A stretch of 64,000 nt of DNA from an uncultured Microbulbifer sp. (GCF_913055755.1 NZ_CAJXKH010000001.1:62001-126000); one strand, 5' to 3'. Positions 43,799 through 53,953 are shown, counted from the stretch's first letter. Numbers and translations are program-made. Notes: generated by a model from the sequence alone, not told the origin.

Positions 43799-44887
43799 TT
43801 ATTCCTGTTCAAACGGAAGTCGCAGGTTTACCGCCAAACCACCCCGGGGCAAATTGGCAAAACGGGTTTTCTGTTCGTTGCCGTACAGGGCGCGCAGGCG
43901 TTCGCAGGTGTTGCGGATGCCCACGCCGCCGCCGAGGCCCAGCCCGGCGAGTTCGGATTCCGGCACACCGGGGCCGTTGTCGCTGACCTCAATCAGCAAC
44001 TCGCCGGCAAATACCCGCGCGCGGATATTGATCTCCCCGCCCTGCTCCCGCTGGGAGATACCGTATTTGATGGCATTTTCCACCAAAGGTTGCAATAACA
44101 GGCTCGGCACCAGTCCCCGGGGGGCATCGCCATCCAGGTCCACATTGACCTGCAGGCGGTCGGCAAAACGCACCTTCTCGATATCCAGGTAGAGTTGCAG
44201 CGCCTCCACCTCTTTCGCCAGGGTAACCTTCTGCATCGGGTCGTTGTCCAGAGAGTGGCGCAGGAACTGGGATAGCCGGGTGACCATTTTGTTCGCCGTC
44301 TTGCCGTCCTGCTCCAGGATCAGGGTGGAAATGGCGTTCAGGGTATTGAACAGAAAATGGGGGTTCAGTTGGTAGCGCAGCATCTTCAGCTGCGACTGGT
44401 GCGCTATGGACTCCGCCCTCAGGGCCTTTTCCTGCTGCTGCAGGGAAGTCTGGTAGTACTTGATGCCATAGTACAGCGCGGTCCAGGTCATGTAGATCAG
44501 GAACGAGTAGGAGAACCAGTAGATGGCGAGCACCACCGGGTGCTCGTCGCTCTCCTTGCCATACAGCCACAGCGAGCCGCCAAACTTGATCGCGGCCCAG
44601 ACTGCCGCACCCAGGATCACCACGCCCAGGGTGCCCAGCAGGCGGTTGGCCGGCGGCTTGTCCCACAGGCGCTGGAAGCCGCGGCGCATGACCTCGGTGA
44701 TGGCAACCCCGGAAGCGGTAGCCACGGCGATATAGCCGGTGTGGAGCCAGTGATTCGCCACCCAGAAAAAGCTGCCGACGAAGGTCAGCAGCGTATAGCC
44801 ACCCCAGCCGCTGCACTGCAGCGCCCAGTACTGGTTGCGCGGCGACGCCAGCTTTTGCGACAGCCAGTTAAAAACCGAAGTACCCAT
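43799..44887 (-). CDS. LytS-type sensor histidine kinase
   Basis: A 362-residue inner-membrane kinase. Four hydrophobic segments (about 28-45, 50-66, 85-102, 118-142) precede the His_kinase domain with phosphoacceptor His177 in QLNPHFLFNTLNAI, and an ATPase domain with LVENAIKYG, DNGPGVP and GVGIRNTCERL. ATG 44887 has GGAG five bases upstream and is preferred over the frame start 44920. It lacks a recognisable periplasmic sensor, so signal sensing is probably within the membrane. It pairs with the LytTR regulator immediately downstream. Confidence 0.92.
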   Translation of the reverse strand: MGTSVFNWLSQKLASPRNQYWALQCSGWGGYTLLTFVGSFFWVANHWLHTGYIAVATASGVAITEVMRRGFQRLWDKPPANRLLGTLGVVILGAAVWAAIKFGGSLWLYGKESDEHPVVLAIYWFSYSFLIYMTWTALYYGIKYYQTSLQQQEKALRAESIAHQSQLKMLRYQLNPHFLFNTLNAISTLILEQDGKTANKMVTRLSQFLRHSLDNDPMQKVTLAKEVEALQLYLDIEKVRFADRLQVNVDLDGDAPRGLVPSLLLQPLVENAIKYGISQREQGGEINIRARVFAGELLIEVSDNGPGVPESELAGLGLGGGVGIRNTCERLRALYGNEQKTRFANLPRGGLAVNLRLPFEQE

Positions 44888-45014
44888 AATGCTCCATATA
44901 CGGCGCAGATAGCGCGCCAATCTGGGAAAATAGCCTAATCCACCACCGCCGCGGGCGAAATACCGCCAAACGCACCAGATAGACAGGCTGCCGCAGGCAG
45001 CGGGAGAAAACAGG

Positions 45015-45473
45015 ATGAACTACTGGCTATTCAAGTCGGAACCGGATGAATACAGCCTGACTGACCTGAAGCAGGAACCGGGTCAGATCGGGCGCTGGGA
45101 TGGCATTCGCAACTATCAGGCGCGAAATTTCCTCCGCGACGGGGTCCGCGAGGGGGATGGCGTACTCTTCTATCACAGTGCCTGCAAGGTGCCGGCGGTC
45201 GCCGGTACCGCCAAAGTGGTGCGTGCGGCCTACCCGGACCCGGCGCAATTCGATCCCGAGAGCAAATACTTCGACCCCAAGGCGAGCAGCAAAAACCCTC
45301 GCTGGTTCTGCGTGGATATCCAGTGGCAAAGTGCATTCGCCAACCCGGTGCCCCTGAAAGACATCAAGCAGAACCCGGCGCTGGCAGAGATGGTGCTGGT
45401 GAAGCAGGGGCGGCTGTCGATCCAACCGGTGACGGAACAGGAGTGGACCGCACTCAACCGCCTGGGAAACTAG
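45015..45473 (+). CDS. EVE domain protein
   Basis: A 152-residue cytoplasmic protein that is one EVE domain. It starts MNYWLFKSEPDEYSLTDL and shows WDGIRNYQARNFLRD and GDGVLFYHSA, typical of the family, which shares the PUA-like fold and is thought to bind modified bases in nucleic acid. Its length is that of stand-alone EVE proteins such as those of Agrobacterium and Pseudomonas. AGAAAACAGG lies ahead of the ATG. No associated restriction gene is nearby, so a housekeeping role is likelier than defence. Confidence 0.92.
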   Translation: MNYWLFKSEPDEYSLTDLKQEPGQIGRWDGIRNYQARNFLRDGVREGDGVLFYHSACKVPAVAGTAKVVRAAYPDPAQFDPESKYFDPKASSKNPRWFCVDIQWQSAFANPVPLKDIKQNPALAEMVLVKQGRLSIQPVTEQEWTALNRLGN

Positions 45474-45485
45474 ACCGGGCGAGGC

Positions 45486-45734
45486 TCAGATCGGGTCCTG
45501 CATATCTCCCGGGGCCCGAGACTGGGAGCTTTCCCCCGCGCAGGAGCAACCGCGCTTGCCCTCCGAAGTTTCCCATTCACTGTAATTCTCGGCGCGGCAT
45601 TGCAGGCGCAGGGATTCGCACTGTGAACCGTAGCGGACCCGGCTATTGGTCGCCCCTTCCAGCGCAATTCTGGTCAGCGTTTCGCAGCCCACGAGGCCGG
45701 TTGAGAGCAACAGAACAAGGATGGTTTTCTTCAT
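45486..45734 (-). CDS. Small predicted lipoprotein
   Basis: An 82-residue protein starting MKKTILVLLLSTGLVGCET, a short lipoprotein signal with lipobox LVGC. The mature part is polar and contains four further cysteines (QCESLRLQC, GCSC), which could form disulfides in the periplasm. The start is moved from 45794 to ATG 45734 for the signal and a GGGG upstream. Not recognised otherwise. Its stop is 12 bases from the convergent EVE stop. Confidence 0.65.
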   Translation of the reverse strand: MKKTILVLLLSTGLVGCETLTRIALEGATNSRVRYGSQCESLRLQCRAENYSEWETSEGKRGCSCAGESSQSRAPGDMQDPI

Positions 45735-45828
45735 TATCAGCCCCAAAAGAAATATTTTTCCTAAAAACAGGTCGCTGGCAGATAAATTCCGCAATCACTT
45801 CCGGTGCTGTATACCCGCCCTCGCGCCC

Positions 45829-46032
45829 TCAGACCACACCCTTGGTGCGGGCAATCAGCAGGCTAAGCAGTGACAGGCCGGTAAGGACGATGACAATCAC
45901 CGCCAGCAATAACAGGGGGCGGAAGGGCTTGCGTTCGACGTCGTTGTGGCCGCCCTTCAGGTACCTGTCGACCCGGGCCTGGTCTTCGTCGGAGAGTTTT
46001 TTCGGTGGAACCTGCCGTTCGCTTTCTGACAT
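45829..46032 (-). CDS. DUF3094 family small membrane protein
   Basis: A 67-residue protein with the family's N-terminal pattern LSDEDQARVDRYLKGG, then VERKPFRPLLLL and one TM helix (LLLAVIVIVLTGLSLLSLLI). The family is small, single-pass and of unknown function, found in Pseudomonas and related gammaproteobacteria. It is followed on the same strand by the small lipoprotein gene, 94 bases away. Confidence 0.82.
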   Translation of the reverse strand: MSESERQVPPKKLSDEDQARVDRYLKGGHNDVERKPFRPLLLLAVIVIVLTGLSLLSLLIARTKGVV

Positions 46033-46104
46033 GGGATTAACGCGGTCTCTTATTGTTGCTGTGCTGCGTTTGCTTTACCCGAGTGTATGAGAAAGCCCAC
46101 AACG

Positions 46105-46128
46105 AAAAAAGCCCCGCAGGGCGGGGCC
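46105..46128 (-). terminator. Rho-independent terminator after the acyl-CoA dehydrogenase region
   Basis: GCCCCGC (46111-46117) pairs with GCGGGGC (46121-46127). On the minus strand the stem runs into TTTTTT (plus-strand A 46105-46110). It lies beyond the palindromic element and before the DUF3094 gene. Confidence 0.85.
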
Positions 46129-46176
46129 GATCGGCAGATCAAAAACAGCGGTTCAAATGTCACCCTGTGGCGGAGC

Positions 46177-46280
46177 CGCTGCCGGGTACAGCTTTGCAAG
46201 ACACGCCGTAAACCCATCCCTGGGGGCTCTTCTAAAACATCCCTGTTTTAGAAGGTCTCGCAAGGCTGTACCCGGCAGCG
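46177..46280 (-). repeat. Structured palindromic intergenic element, copy 3 (reverse orientation)
   Basis: Outer arms 46177-46202 and 46255-46280 pair over 26 bp with two mismatches (CGCTGCCGGGTACAGC side perfect over 16). The inner hairpin is TTCTAAAAC (46230-46238) / GTTTTAGAA (46245-46253) with loop ATCCCT. The unpaired segment (46203-46229), read on the minus strand, carries CCCCCAGGGATGGGTTTA exactly as in copy 1. It lies 44 bases past the acyl-CoA dehydrogenase stop. Confidence 0.87.
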
Positions 46281-46324
46281 CCTCCCTCGCAGAAATCCGT
46301 GACAGGCAGAAGCGGAACTTCGGG

Positions 46325-48103
<1,779 letters not shown>

Positions 48104-48131
48104 TGTTTCGCCTCTCTAAATCAATCAACCG

Positions 48132-48151
48132 TTTCAAACACATGTTTGAAA
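48132..48151. promoter_or_regulatory. PsrA-like operator upstream of the acyl-CoA dehydrogenase gene
   Basis: TTTCAAACA-CA-TGTTTGAAA is a perfect 9-bp inverted repeat with a 2-base spacer, 28 bases before the start codon. It resembles the known binding sites of PsrA, a TetR-family fatty-acid regulator of gammaproteobacteria, which contain CAAAC...GTTTG. The psrA gene itself is not in the window. Confidence 0.65.
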
Positions 48152-48335
48152 TCTAGGGCCAAGCCCAACCCAAGTCAAGCACAGCGGCATAACCAGCGGT
48201 TGAATCCGGCGAAAATCACGCGGGTTAACGTGTATGAAATGGCCTAAAGGGAGAAACAGAATAGCGCGATGGCGACCGTAGAGACTGGCGCCGCACATCG
48301 GCAGGCGACGCCAACAGGTATTCCCACTGCAGGGC

Positions 48336-49052
48336 TTAGTCGGGGCCTGCCTGCAGGGAAGACTCTCCCGGCAACAGCGCAGTCAGGTCCAGATGCGCCG
48401 CGCCGTTGCGGTAGTCGGCACTCTCGTCAAACGGAATCACCCCCAGGCAGGGCGCCGGCAGCAGGCCCCCCAGGGTGGCCAGGTTCTCCTCCGCGCGCAC
48501 CATCATCCCCTCGCGCACGAAATTGCCCACCCAGCCCGCCAGTTGCAGGCCGTCGCGGCGAATCGCCTCCGCCGTCAGCAGGGCGTGATTGATACAACCC
48601 AGTTCCATTCCCACCACCAGGATCACCGGCAGTTGCAGTTCCCGCGGCAGGTCGGAAAGCATGATGCGCGGCCCCAGGGGCACCCGCCAGCCGCCGGCGC
48701 CCTCGATCAGCACAAATTCCGCGGCGCTGCTCATCACCCCGCGGCAGACGCCGGCGAGCCGCGACGGATCCAGCCGCTTGCGCGCCTCAAAGGCGGCGAT
48801 ATGCGGGGCGATGGCGGGCTCCAGAGCTACCGGATTGACCTGCTGATACGGCAGTTCGAGGGTCATCGCCTCCTGCAGGATCAGCGCATCACTGTTGCGC
48901 AGGCCGTCCTCGGTCAGCTCGCAGCCGGACGCTACCGGCTTTACCGCCGCGGTTGCCAGGCCGCGATCCGCCGCCGCCCGCAGCAGGGCGGCGGTGACGT
49001 AGGTCTTGCCGACTTCGGTGCTGGTACCGGTCACGAAAAACGTATGGGTCAC
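48336..49052 (-). CDS. bioD: ATP-dependent dethiobiotin synthetase BioD
   Basis: A 238-residue cytoplasmic enzyme that closes the ureido ring of dethiobiotin from DAPA, CO2 and ATP. The P-loop GTSTEVGKTY (9-18), the Lys in VKPVASGC (read as AVKPVASG) and EGAGGWRVPL are the family motifs. Start is GTG at 49052, with AGAGGAAG six bases upstream; no ATG would fit. It is on the same strand as bioB-bioF-bioHC but separated from them by the L,D-transpeptidase gene on the opposite strand, so it needs its own promoter. Confidence 0.93.
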   Translation of the reverse strand: MTHTFFVTGTSTEVGKTYVTAALLRAAADRGLATAAVKPVASGCELTEDGLRNSDALILQEAMTLELPYQQVNPVALEPAIAPHIAAFEARKRLDPSRLAGVCRGVMSSAAEFVLIEGAGGWRVPLGPRIMLSDLPRELQLPVILVVGMELGCINHALLTAEAIRRDGLQLAGWVGNFVREGMMVRAEENLATLGGLLPAPCLGVIPFDESADYRNGAAHLDLTALLPGESSLQAGPD

Positions 49053-49372
49053 GGAATCTTCCTCTCTGTATTCGGTCTTTTTTGTTGACGCCCCTTTAAA
49101 CGTCGACTACGTGATGATAAATTAACCAGGTAGCGCAATATTCGTACAACCTTCTTCGCCAAGTGCCGTCGGGGTTAGGAAAATTGCCTAATAAAGGCCC
49201 CGACATTGGTCAGGGCTGACAGCCTACGACAGCGCTGTCATAACGCCATTGCGTCAAACCGTCGCACCGCGCAACCACGGTCCACCTCTCCCCGGGAGAC
49301 GCGGGCGTGTGGCGGCGCGAGAGCAGGGAAGCTGAATTCGCCCCGGAAACACACTGCAAACCGTTGAGAGCT
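49053..49372. other. 320-base divergent region between bioD and the L,D-transpeptidase gene
   Basis: No gene is seen. It holds a nested hairpin GTCGGGG-TTAGG / CCTAA...CCCCGAC (49168-49204) and a perfect 12-bp palindrome GACAGCGCTGTC (49228-49239). The first may be part of a 5' leader. No BirA-type site is visible before bioD. Confidence 0.5.
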
Positions 49373-49864
49373 ATGCGATACATAAAACTGAGTCTGATTG
49401 CCCTGCTACTGATGCCGACTTTGGTATTTGCCAAGATCAAGCCGGTTGACGAAGTCGTTGTCTACAAATCCAAGCACCTGATGCAGTTGAAACGCAACGG
49501 CAAGGTTGTGAAGAGTTATAAAGTTGTATTCGGCAAAAACCCCGTGGGGCACAAGCAATACGCGGGCGACTCGCGCACCCCGGAAGGGCGCTATACCCTG
49601 AACTGGAAAAAGAAGAACAGTACATTTTATCGCGCCATCCAGGTTTCCTACCCGAACGCGGCGGACCGCGCACGGGCGAAGAAACTGGGACGCAGCCCCG
49701 GTGGTGCGATCATGATCCACGGCCAGAAGCCGACCTGGAAAAATATCGAGAAATATCTCACCCGGATGAACTGGACCGACGGCTGTATCGCCGTTACCAA
49801 CCCGGAAATGGATGAGATCTGGGCGATGGTGGATACCGGTACCCCGATCGAGATCTTCCCCTGA
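49373..49864 (+). CDS. L,D-transpeptidase (YkuD domain) family protein
   Basis: A 163-residue exported protein with a signal peptide (LSLIALLLMPTLVFA) followed directly by a YkuD catalytic domain. The active-site His is in IMIHGQKP and the nucleophile Cys in MNWTDGCIAVTNPEM. It would cross-link peptidoglycan or attach proteins to it; short single-domain forms like this one often act on muropeptides. ATG 49373 is preferred over the 49307 frame start because it begins the signal peptide and has GAGAG upstream. It sits between bioD and bioHC but on the opposite strand. Confidence 0.88.
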   Translation: MRYIKLSLIALLLMPTLVFAKIKPVDEVVVYKSKHLMQLKRNGKVVKSYKVVFGKNPVGHKQYAGDSRTPEGRYTLNWKKKNSTFYRAIQVSYPNAADRARAKKLGRSPGGAIMIHGQKPTWKNIEKYLTRMNWTDGCIAVTNPEMDEIWAMVDTGTPIEIFP

Positions 49865-49888
49865 TTCTTGGCTTCACGCTGACTGATT

Positions 49889-49914
49889 ACTGCCCGCCTT
49901 TATCGGCGGGCAGT
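49889..49914. terminator. Terminator-like hairpin overlapping the bioHC 3' end
   Basis: ACTGCCCGCC (49889-49898) pairs with GGCGGGCAGT (49905-49914), loop TTTATC. It lies at the junction of the convergent L,D-transpeptidase and bioHC genes and includes the bioHC stop codon. T-runs on both sides are weak. Confidence 0.55.
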
Positions 49915-51456
49915 TTCGTTTACCACTTCCACTTTTTCCAGTGACACTGCGTGCCTTGTCAGCCGCAGATAAATTACCTCATAGCTCGCCGGCAATCCCG
50001 CATCCACACGATACGCATCATAGGCCTGTGCCAGTCGTCGCAATCCGGTGCGCCCCAACATGCCCCTGCCCGCACCGCGATTCACATTCTGCGCGCCGAT
50101 ACTTTTCAGCTCCCGCATCAGCCCGGTAACGCTGTCAAAGTGCAGTACCCGCTCCTCACAACGCAGCTCCCCCGCAAGCCCGGATTCCGTTGCCGCACCG
50201 ATCCAGGTTTCCGCGGGTAAAAAACGGTTTACGTGCACGCGGTCGTCCACTTCCGCCCAGCTGTGTTTCAGCTCGCGCAGGGTGTCGGGACCGAGGGTGG
50301 AAATCAGTGCACTGGCACCCGGGGCCATGACCCGGCGGATTTCCGCGAACAGCTCCGGCAACCGGTAGCACCACTGCAGTGCAAAGCTGGAAAACACCAG
50401 GTCGATGCAAGCATCCGCCAGCGGCAACTGTTCCGCGTCGGCGGCGATATAGCCGTCCGCCAGCGGGCGCTCGGCGCGGGCGTATTGCAGCATCTGCGGG
50501 GCGATATCCAGGGCGATGATTTCCGCATCCGGGAAGCGTCGCCGCAGCAGCTCACTGCCGTAGCCGGTGCCACTGCCCAGGTCGAGAATCCGTCGGGGTG
50601 TGATCGATAGATTTTCGGTCTCCGCCAGCAATTGCCGGCACACCGCACGCTGCAGGTGCGCCGCCGCATCGTAACTCGTCGCTGCGCGACCGAAGGCGCG
50701 GGCCACCGCGGATTTATCGAGGGGCGTTTCCTCTCGCGGGGAAACAATCTGCCTTACCAGCGCGGCGATTTTTCCCGGCTGGCTCAGTTGCGGGCAGTGA
50801 CCGGCGTTTTCGATCAGGACAACTTCAACACCCGCAGCGCGCAGTTTTTCCGCCGCAACCGCGGGCACCAGTGCGTCCTGCGCGCCAAAGATATGCAGTG
50901 CCGGGCGCTGTAGTTCTGTCAGCAACTGGCGATTATCCAGCGCGCCAAGACAGGCGAGCGCAGCATTCCAGCCCGCGGGAATTTCCTGCGGCTGCCAGCC
51001 TTTCAGGGTTTTCAGCAGCGCGCGCATATCGCTGTCGCCTCGGGCCTGCAGGCCGCAGAAACGCTGCCAGTTTTTTGCCGGTTCCCGCTGCTGGGCGCTG
51101 CAGAAATTTTCGAAAACTTCCGCGGCCATGCCGGGCCAGTCGTCTCGCACAATAAAACTGCCGTTGGCGGCTATGGTGACCAGCTGCCGCACCTTGTGCG
51201 AGCGCGCCGCCAGCTTTACTGCCAGCATGCCGCCCAGGGACCAGCCCAGCAGCAGGCAATTGTCCGGCAGCCGGGCTTCCAGCTGTTGCAGCAGTACTTC
51301 CGTTTGCGGCCACGCCTCTGCGACGCACCCGCCAAAACCCGGCAGGTCGATACACTGAATGGTTTGCGGCAGATCCGACAGCTGCTGCTGCAGTGGCTCC
51401 CAGCAGCGGCTGTCACCGCCCCAGCCGTGGAGCAAAACAATATGTTCGACAGACAT
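49900..51456 (-). CDS. bioHC: Fused BioH carboxylesterase - BioC methyltransferase
   Basis: A 518-residue bifunctional protein. Residues 1-240 are BioH, an alpha/beta hydrolase with Ser73 (GWSLGG), Asp194 (GAQDALVP) and His220 (NAGHCPQ), which removes the methyl ester of pimeloyl-ACP. Residues about 247-518 are BioC, a SAM methyltransferase that makes the malonyl-ACP methyl ester, with LDLGSGTGYG (291-300). The two act at the start and end of pimeloyl chain building. Its ATG overlaps the bioF stop (TAATG), so translation is coupled. Similar fusions are known from other gammaproteobacteria. Confidence 0.93.
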   Translation of the reverse strand: MSVEHIVLLHGWGGDSRCWEPLQQQLSDLPQTIQCIDLPGFGGCVAEAWPQTEVLLQQLEARLPDNCLLLGWSLGGMLAVKLAARSHKVRQLVTIAANGSFIVRDDWPGMAAEVFENFCSAQQREPAKNWQRFCGLQARGDSDMRALLKTLKGWQPQEIPAGWNAALACLGALDNRQLLTELQRPALHIFGAQDALVPAVAAEKLRAAGVEVVLIENAGHCPQLSQPGKIAALVRQIVSPREETPLDKSAVARAFGRAATSYDAAAHLQRAVCRQLLAETENLSITPRRILDLGSGTGYGSELLRRRFPDAEIIALDIAPQMLQYARAERPLADGYIAADAEQLPLADACIDLVFSSFALQWCYRLPELFAEIRRVMAPGASALISTLGPDTLRELKHSWAEVDDRVHVNRFLPAETWIGAATESGLAGELRCEERVLHFDSVTGLMRELKSIGAQNVNRGAGRGMLGRTGLRRLAQAYDAYRVDAGLPASYEVIYLRLTRHAVSLEKVEVVNETARR

Positions 51457-52670
51457 TACGCCGATACCTCGGGCGAACTGGCTCGGTGCAGCGCTTCACG
51501 CAGCGCCGCAAGCAAGCCGTCGATCTGCGATTCGGTGTGGACCGCAGAGAGCGTGATCCGCAGCCGCGCGGTGCCGGTTGGCACCGTGGGCGGGCGAATG
51601 GCGCCGACGAGATAGCCGCGCTCGCGCAGTATCTCGGCCACCGCCAGTACGGTGTTCTCACACCCCAGTACCAGCGGCTGGATTGCACTGGTGGAATTTT
51701 CCAGCGGCAATGCCAGTGCGGCGGCGCGCGCGCGGAAATAGGCGATGCGCGCGGCCAGGGTTTCCCGCAGTGGTTCCCGCTGCATCAGTTCCAGCGCTTT
51801 AAGGCAGCCGGCAGCCACCGCCGGTGGCATGCCGGTGGTGTAGATATAGGTGCGCGCGAACTGGGTGAGGTAGTCGATCAGCTGTTTCGAGCCCGCCACA
51901 AACGCGCCGCCGTTGCCGGCCGCCTTGCCCAGGGTACCCATTACGATGGGCGCCTGCTCCTGACTCAGGCCGGCGGCGGCAACGCTGCCGGCAGAGGGGA
52001 AGCGCTCGCTGCCCATGACACCGAAACCGTGAGCCTCATCCACCATCAGCCAGGCGTCGTAACGGGCACACAATGCTGCGATTGCTGCCAACGGCGCGGT
52101 GTCGCCATCCATGCTGTAGACGCCGTCCACCGCCACCAGGGTATTGCCGGATCCGCTAGCGCGCGCCCGCTGCAGCTGTTGTTCCAGGGATTTGATATCG
52201 TTGTGGCCAAAGCGCAGATAGCGCGCGCCACTAATGCGACCGCCGTCGATCAGCGAGGCGTGGTTAAGCCGGTCCTGCACAATATGGTCGCCGCGACCAA
52301 CCAGCGCGTTGATCACCCCCACATTGGCCATATAGCCGCTGCCAAACAACAGCGCCGCTTCGCGCCCGGTTATTTCGGCGATCTTATCCTGCAACTGCTG
52401 ATGGATGGCAAAGTGGCCATTGACCAGGTGGGAAGCGGTGGCTCCGGCACCCAGCTCGGCACCGCGCTGCTGCGCGGCAATCACTTCAGGATGGGTGGCG
52501 AGCCCCAGATAATCGTTGCAGCTGAAGGTGACCAGCTCGCACCCATCCACCAGCGCCAGCGGGCCCGGCGCTGAATCCAGAATTTTATGGCTGCGGTGCA
52601 ACTGCTGCGCCCGGCGCTCGGCCAGGCGCGCATCGAGGAAATTTTGCAGGCTGCTCACGGCGTTGGTCAC
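51456..52670 (-). CDS. bioF: 8-amino-7-oxononanoate synthase BioF
   Basis: A 404-residue PLP enzyme condensing pimeloyl-ACP (or -CoA) with alanine. It has SCNDYLGLA (50-58), the DEAHGFGVMG loop (211-220) and PLP Lys249 in MGTLGKAAG. Start is GTG at 52670, 14 bases past the bioB stop with no strong ribosome binding site, so it is probably translated by coupling to bioB. Length is slightly over E. coli BioF (384). Confidence 0.94.
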   Translation of the reverse strand: MTNAVSSLQNFLDARLAERRAQQLHRSHKILDSAPGPLALVDGCELVTFSCNDYLGLATHPEVIAAQQRGAELGAGATASHLVNGHFAIHQQLQDKIAEITGREAALLFGSGYMANVGVINALVGRGDHIVQDRLNHASLIDGGRISGARYLRFGHNDIKSLEQQLQRARASGSGNTLVAVDGVYSMDGDTAPLAAIAALCARYDAWLMVDEAHGFGVMGSERFPSAGSVAAAGLSQEQAPIVMGTLGKAAGNGGAFVAGSKQLIDYLTQFARTYIYTTGMPPAVAAGCLKALELMQREPLRETLAARIAYFRARAAALALPLENSTSAIQPLVLGCENTVLAVAEILRERGYLVGAIRPPTVPTGTARLRITLSAVHTESQIDGLLAALREALHRASSPEVSA

Positions 52671-52684
52671 AACGGCAACCGCAC

Positions 52685-53770
52685 TTACGCCTTGGCGGCG
52701 TCGTAGAAAAACGGATCGTTTTGCTGCTCGGCAATACGCGATTCCAGTTCCGCCTCTACCACAGTTTCATCTGCGTACTGCTGGTATTCCTCGGGTTTGA
52801 TGCCGAGGCGTGCGAACAGCTGCATGTCCTTGTTGGCTTCCGGGTTGGCAGTCGTGAGCAGTTTCTCGCCGTAGAAAATGGAGTTGGCACCGGCGAGGAA
52901 CGCCAGTGACTGCATCTCGTCGTTCATGGATTCACGACCGGCGGACAGGCGCACGTGGGACTTCGGCATCATGATGCGGGCGACGGCAATGCAGCGGATA
53001 AATTCGAACGGGTCCAGGTCTGCGTTGTTTTCCAGCGGCGTGCCGGCCACCTTCACCAGCATGTTGATGGGCACGGATTCCGGGTGCTCGGAAAGGTTCG
53101 CCAGCTGCATCAGCAGGCCCGCGCGGTCTTTCTCCCCTTCACCCAGACCGATAATGCCACCGGCGCACACCTTCATGCCCGCCGCGCGCACATTGCTCAG
53201 GGTATTCAGGCGATCCTCATAGGTGCGCGTGGTGATGATGTCACCGTAGTATTCCGGCGAGGTATCCAGGTTGTGGTTGTAATAGTCCAGCCCCGCGTCC
53301 GCCAGGTCCCTGGCCTGCTCGTCACTGAGCATGCCGAGGGTCATGCAGGTTTCCAGCCCCAGAGCCTTTACCTCTTTCACCATCTGGGTGACGTAGGGCA
53401 TATCCTTTTTCTTCGGCGAGCGCCAGGCGGCACCCATACAGAAGCGGGTGGCGCCGCTGGCCTTGGCCGCGCGGGCCTCTTCCAGCACCTTTTCCACCTT
53501 CATCAGCTTCTCGCGCTCGAGGCCGGTATCGTAGCGGGCGCTCTGCGGGCAGTAGCTGCAGTCTTCCGGGCAGGCGCCGGTCTTGATGGAACACAGGGTG
53601 CTCACCTGGACCCGATTCGGGTCGAAGTGCACGCGGTGCACCGTCTGTGCAGTAAACAGCAGGTCATTGAACGGCAGCGCGAACAGCTCGAGTACCTGCT
53701 GGCGGCTCCAGTCGTGGCGGACTTCGCCGTAGACAGAAGTGGCCTGTGGCATTTGCTGGGTGGCGGTCAC
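52685..53770 (-). CDS. bioB: Biotin synthase BioB
   Basis: A 361-residue radical-SAM enzyme that inserts sulfur into dethiobiotin. The [4Fe-4S] cysteines are Cys67, Cys71 and Cys74 ([13 protein letters not shown]). Arg and Asn motifs for the second cluster appear in AGGIIGLGE and SAGRESM. Start is GTG 53770 with GAGGAGAG nine bases upstream. It is the first gene of bioB-bioF-bioHC and is preceded by a BirA operator shared with divergent comF. Confidence 0.96.
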   Translation of the reverse strand: MTATQQMPQATSVYGEVRHDWSRQQVLELFALPFNDLLFTAQTVHRVHFDPNRVQVSTLCSIKTGACPEDCSYCPQSARYDTGLEREKLMKVEKVLEEARAAKASGATRFCMGAAWRSPKKKDMPYVTQMVKEVKALGLETCMTLGMLSDEQARDLADAGLDYYNHNLDTSPEYYGDIITTRTYEDRLNTLSNVRAAGMKVCAGGIIGLGEGEKDRAGLLMQLANLSEHPESVPINMLVKVAGTPLENNADLDPFEFIRCIAVARIMMPKSHVRLSAGRESMNDEMQSLAFLAGANSIFYGEKLLTTANPEANKDMQLFARLGIKPEEYQQYADETVVEAELESRIAEQQNDPFFYDAAKA

Positions 53771-53885
53771 TGGGATTACTCTCCTCAGGGCCGGGAGACT
53801 TATCAGTCAGCACCCGGCCGATAATCGGACTTCAGGACTTTGATTTGGAGTTTGAAGCCCTGCAGTGTAGCCGCGCCCTCTTGAC

Positions 53886-53916
53886 TGTCAACCAAACGAA
53901 CCAGTTTTGGTTTACG
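53886..53916. promoter_or_regulatory. BirA biotin operator
   Basis: TGTCAACC (53886-53893), a 15-base spacer, then GGTTTACG (53909-53916). This matches the BirA-type consensus TTGTMAACC-N15-GGTTKACAA closely in both half-sites and spacing. It lies between bioB (minus) and comF (plus), so biotinyl-AMP-bound BirA would repress bioB-bioF-bioHC and could also affect comF. Confidence 0.85.
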
Positions 53917-53953
53917 AGTCGCGCGCGGGCGCAACCAACGGGAATGGATACCT

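Noticed and set aside
45015-45473. EVE protein as part of a restriction or defence island
   Set aside because: No methylase, nuclease or other defence gene is nearby; the surroundings are housekeeping genes.
1863-46280. CRISPR array or integron attC sites for the three palindromes
   Set aside because: There are only three copies, tens of kilobases apart, with no cas or integrase genes, and the long outer stems of differing sequence do not fit CRISPR repeats; attC-type core sites were not seen.
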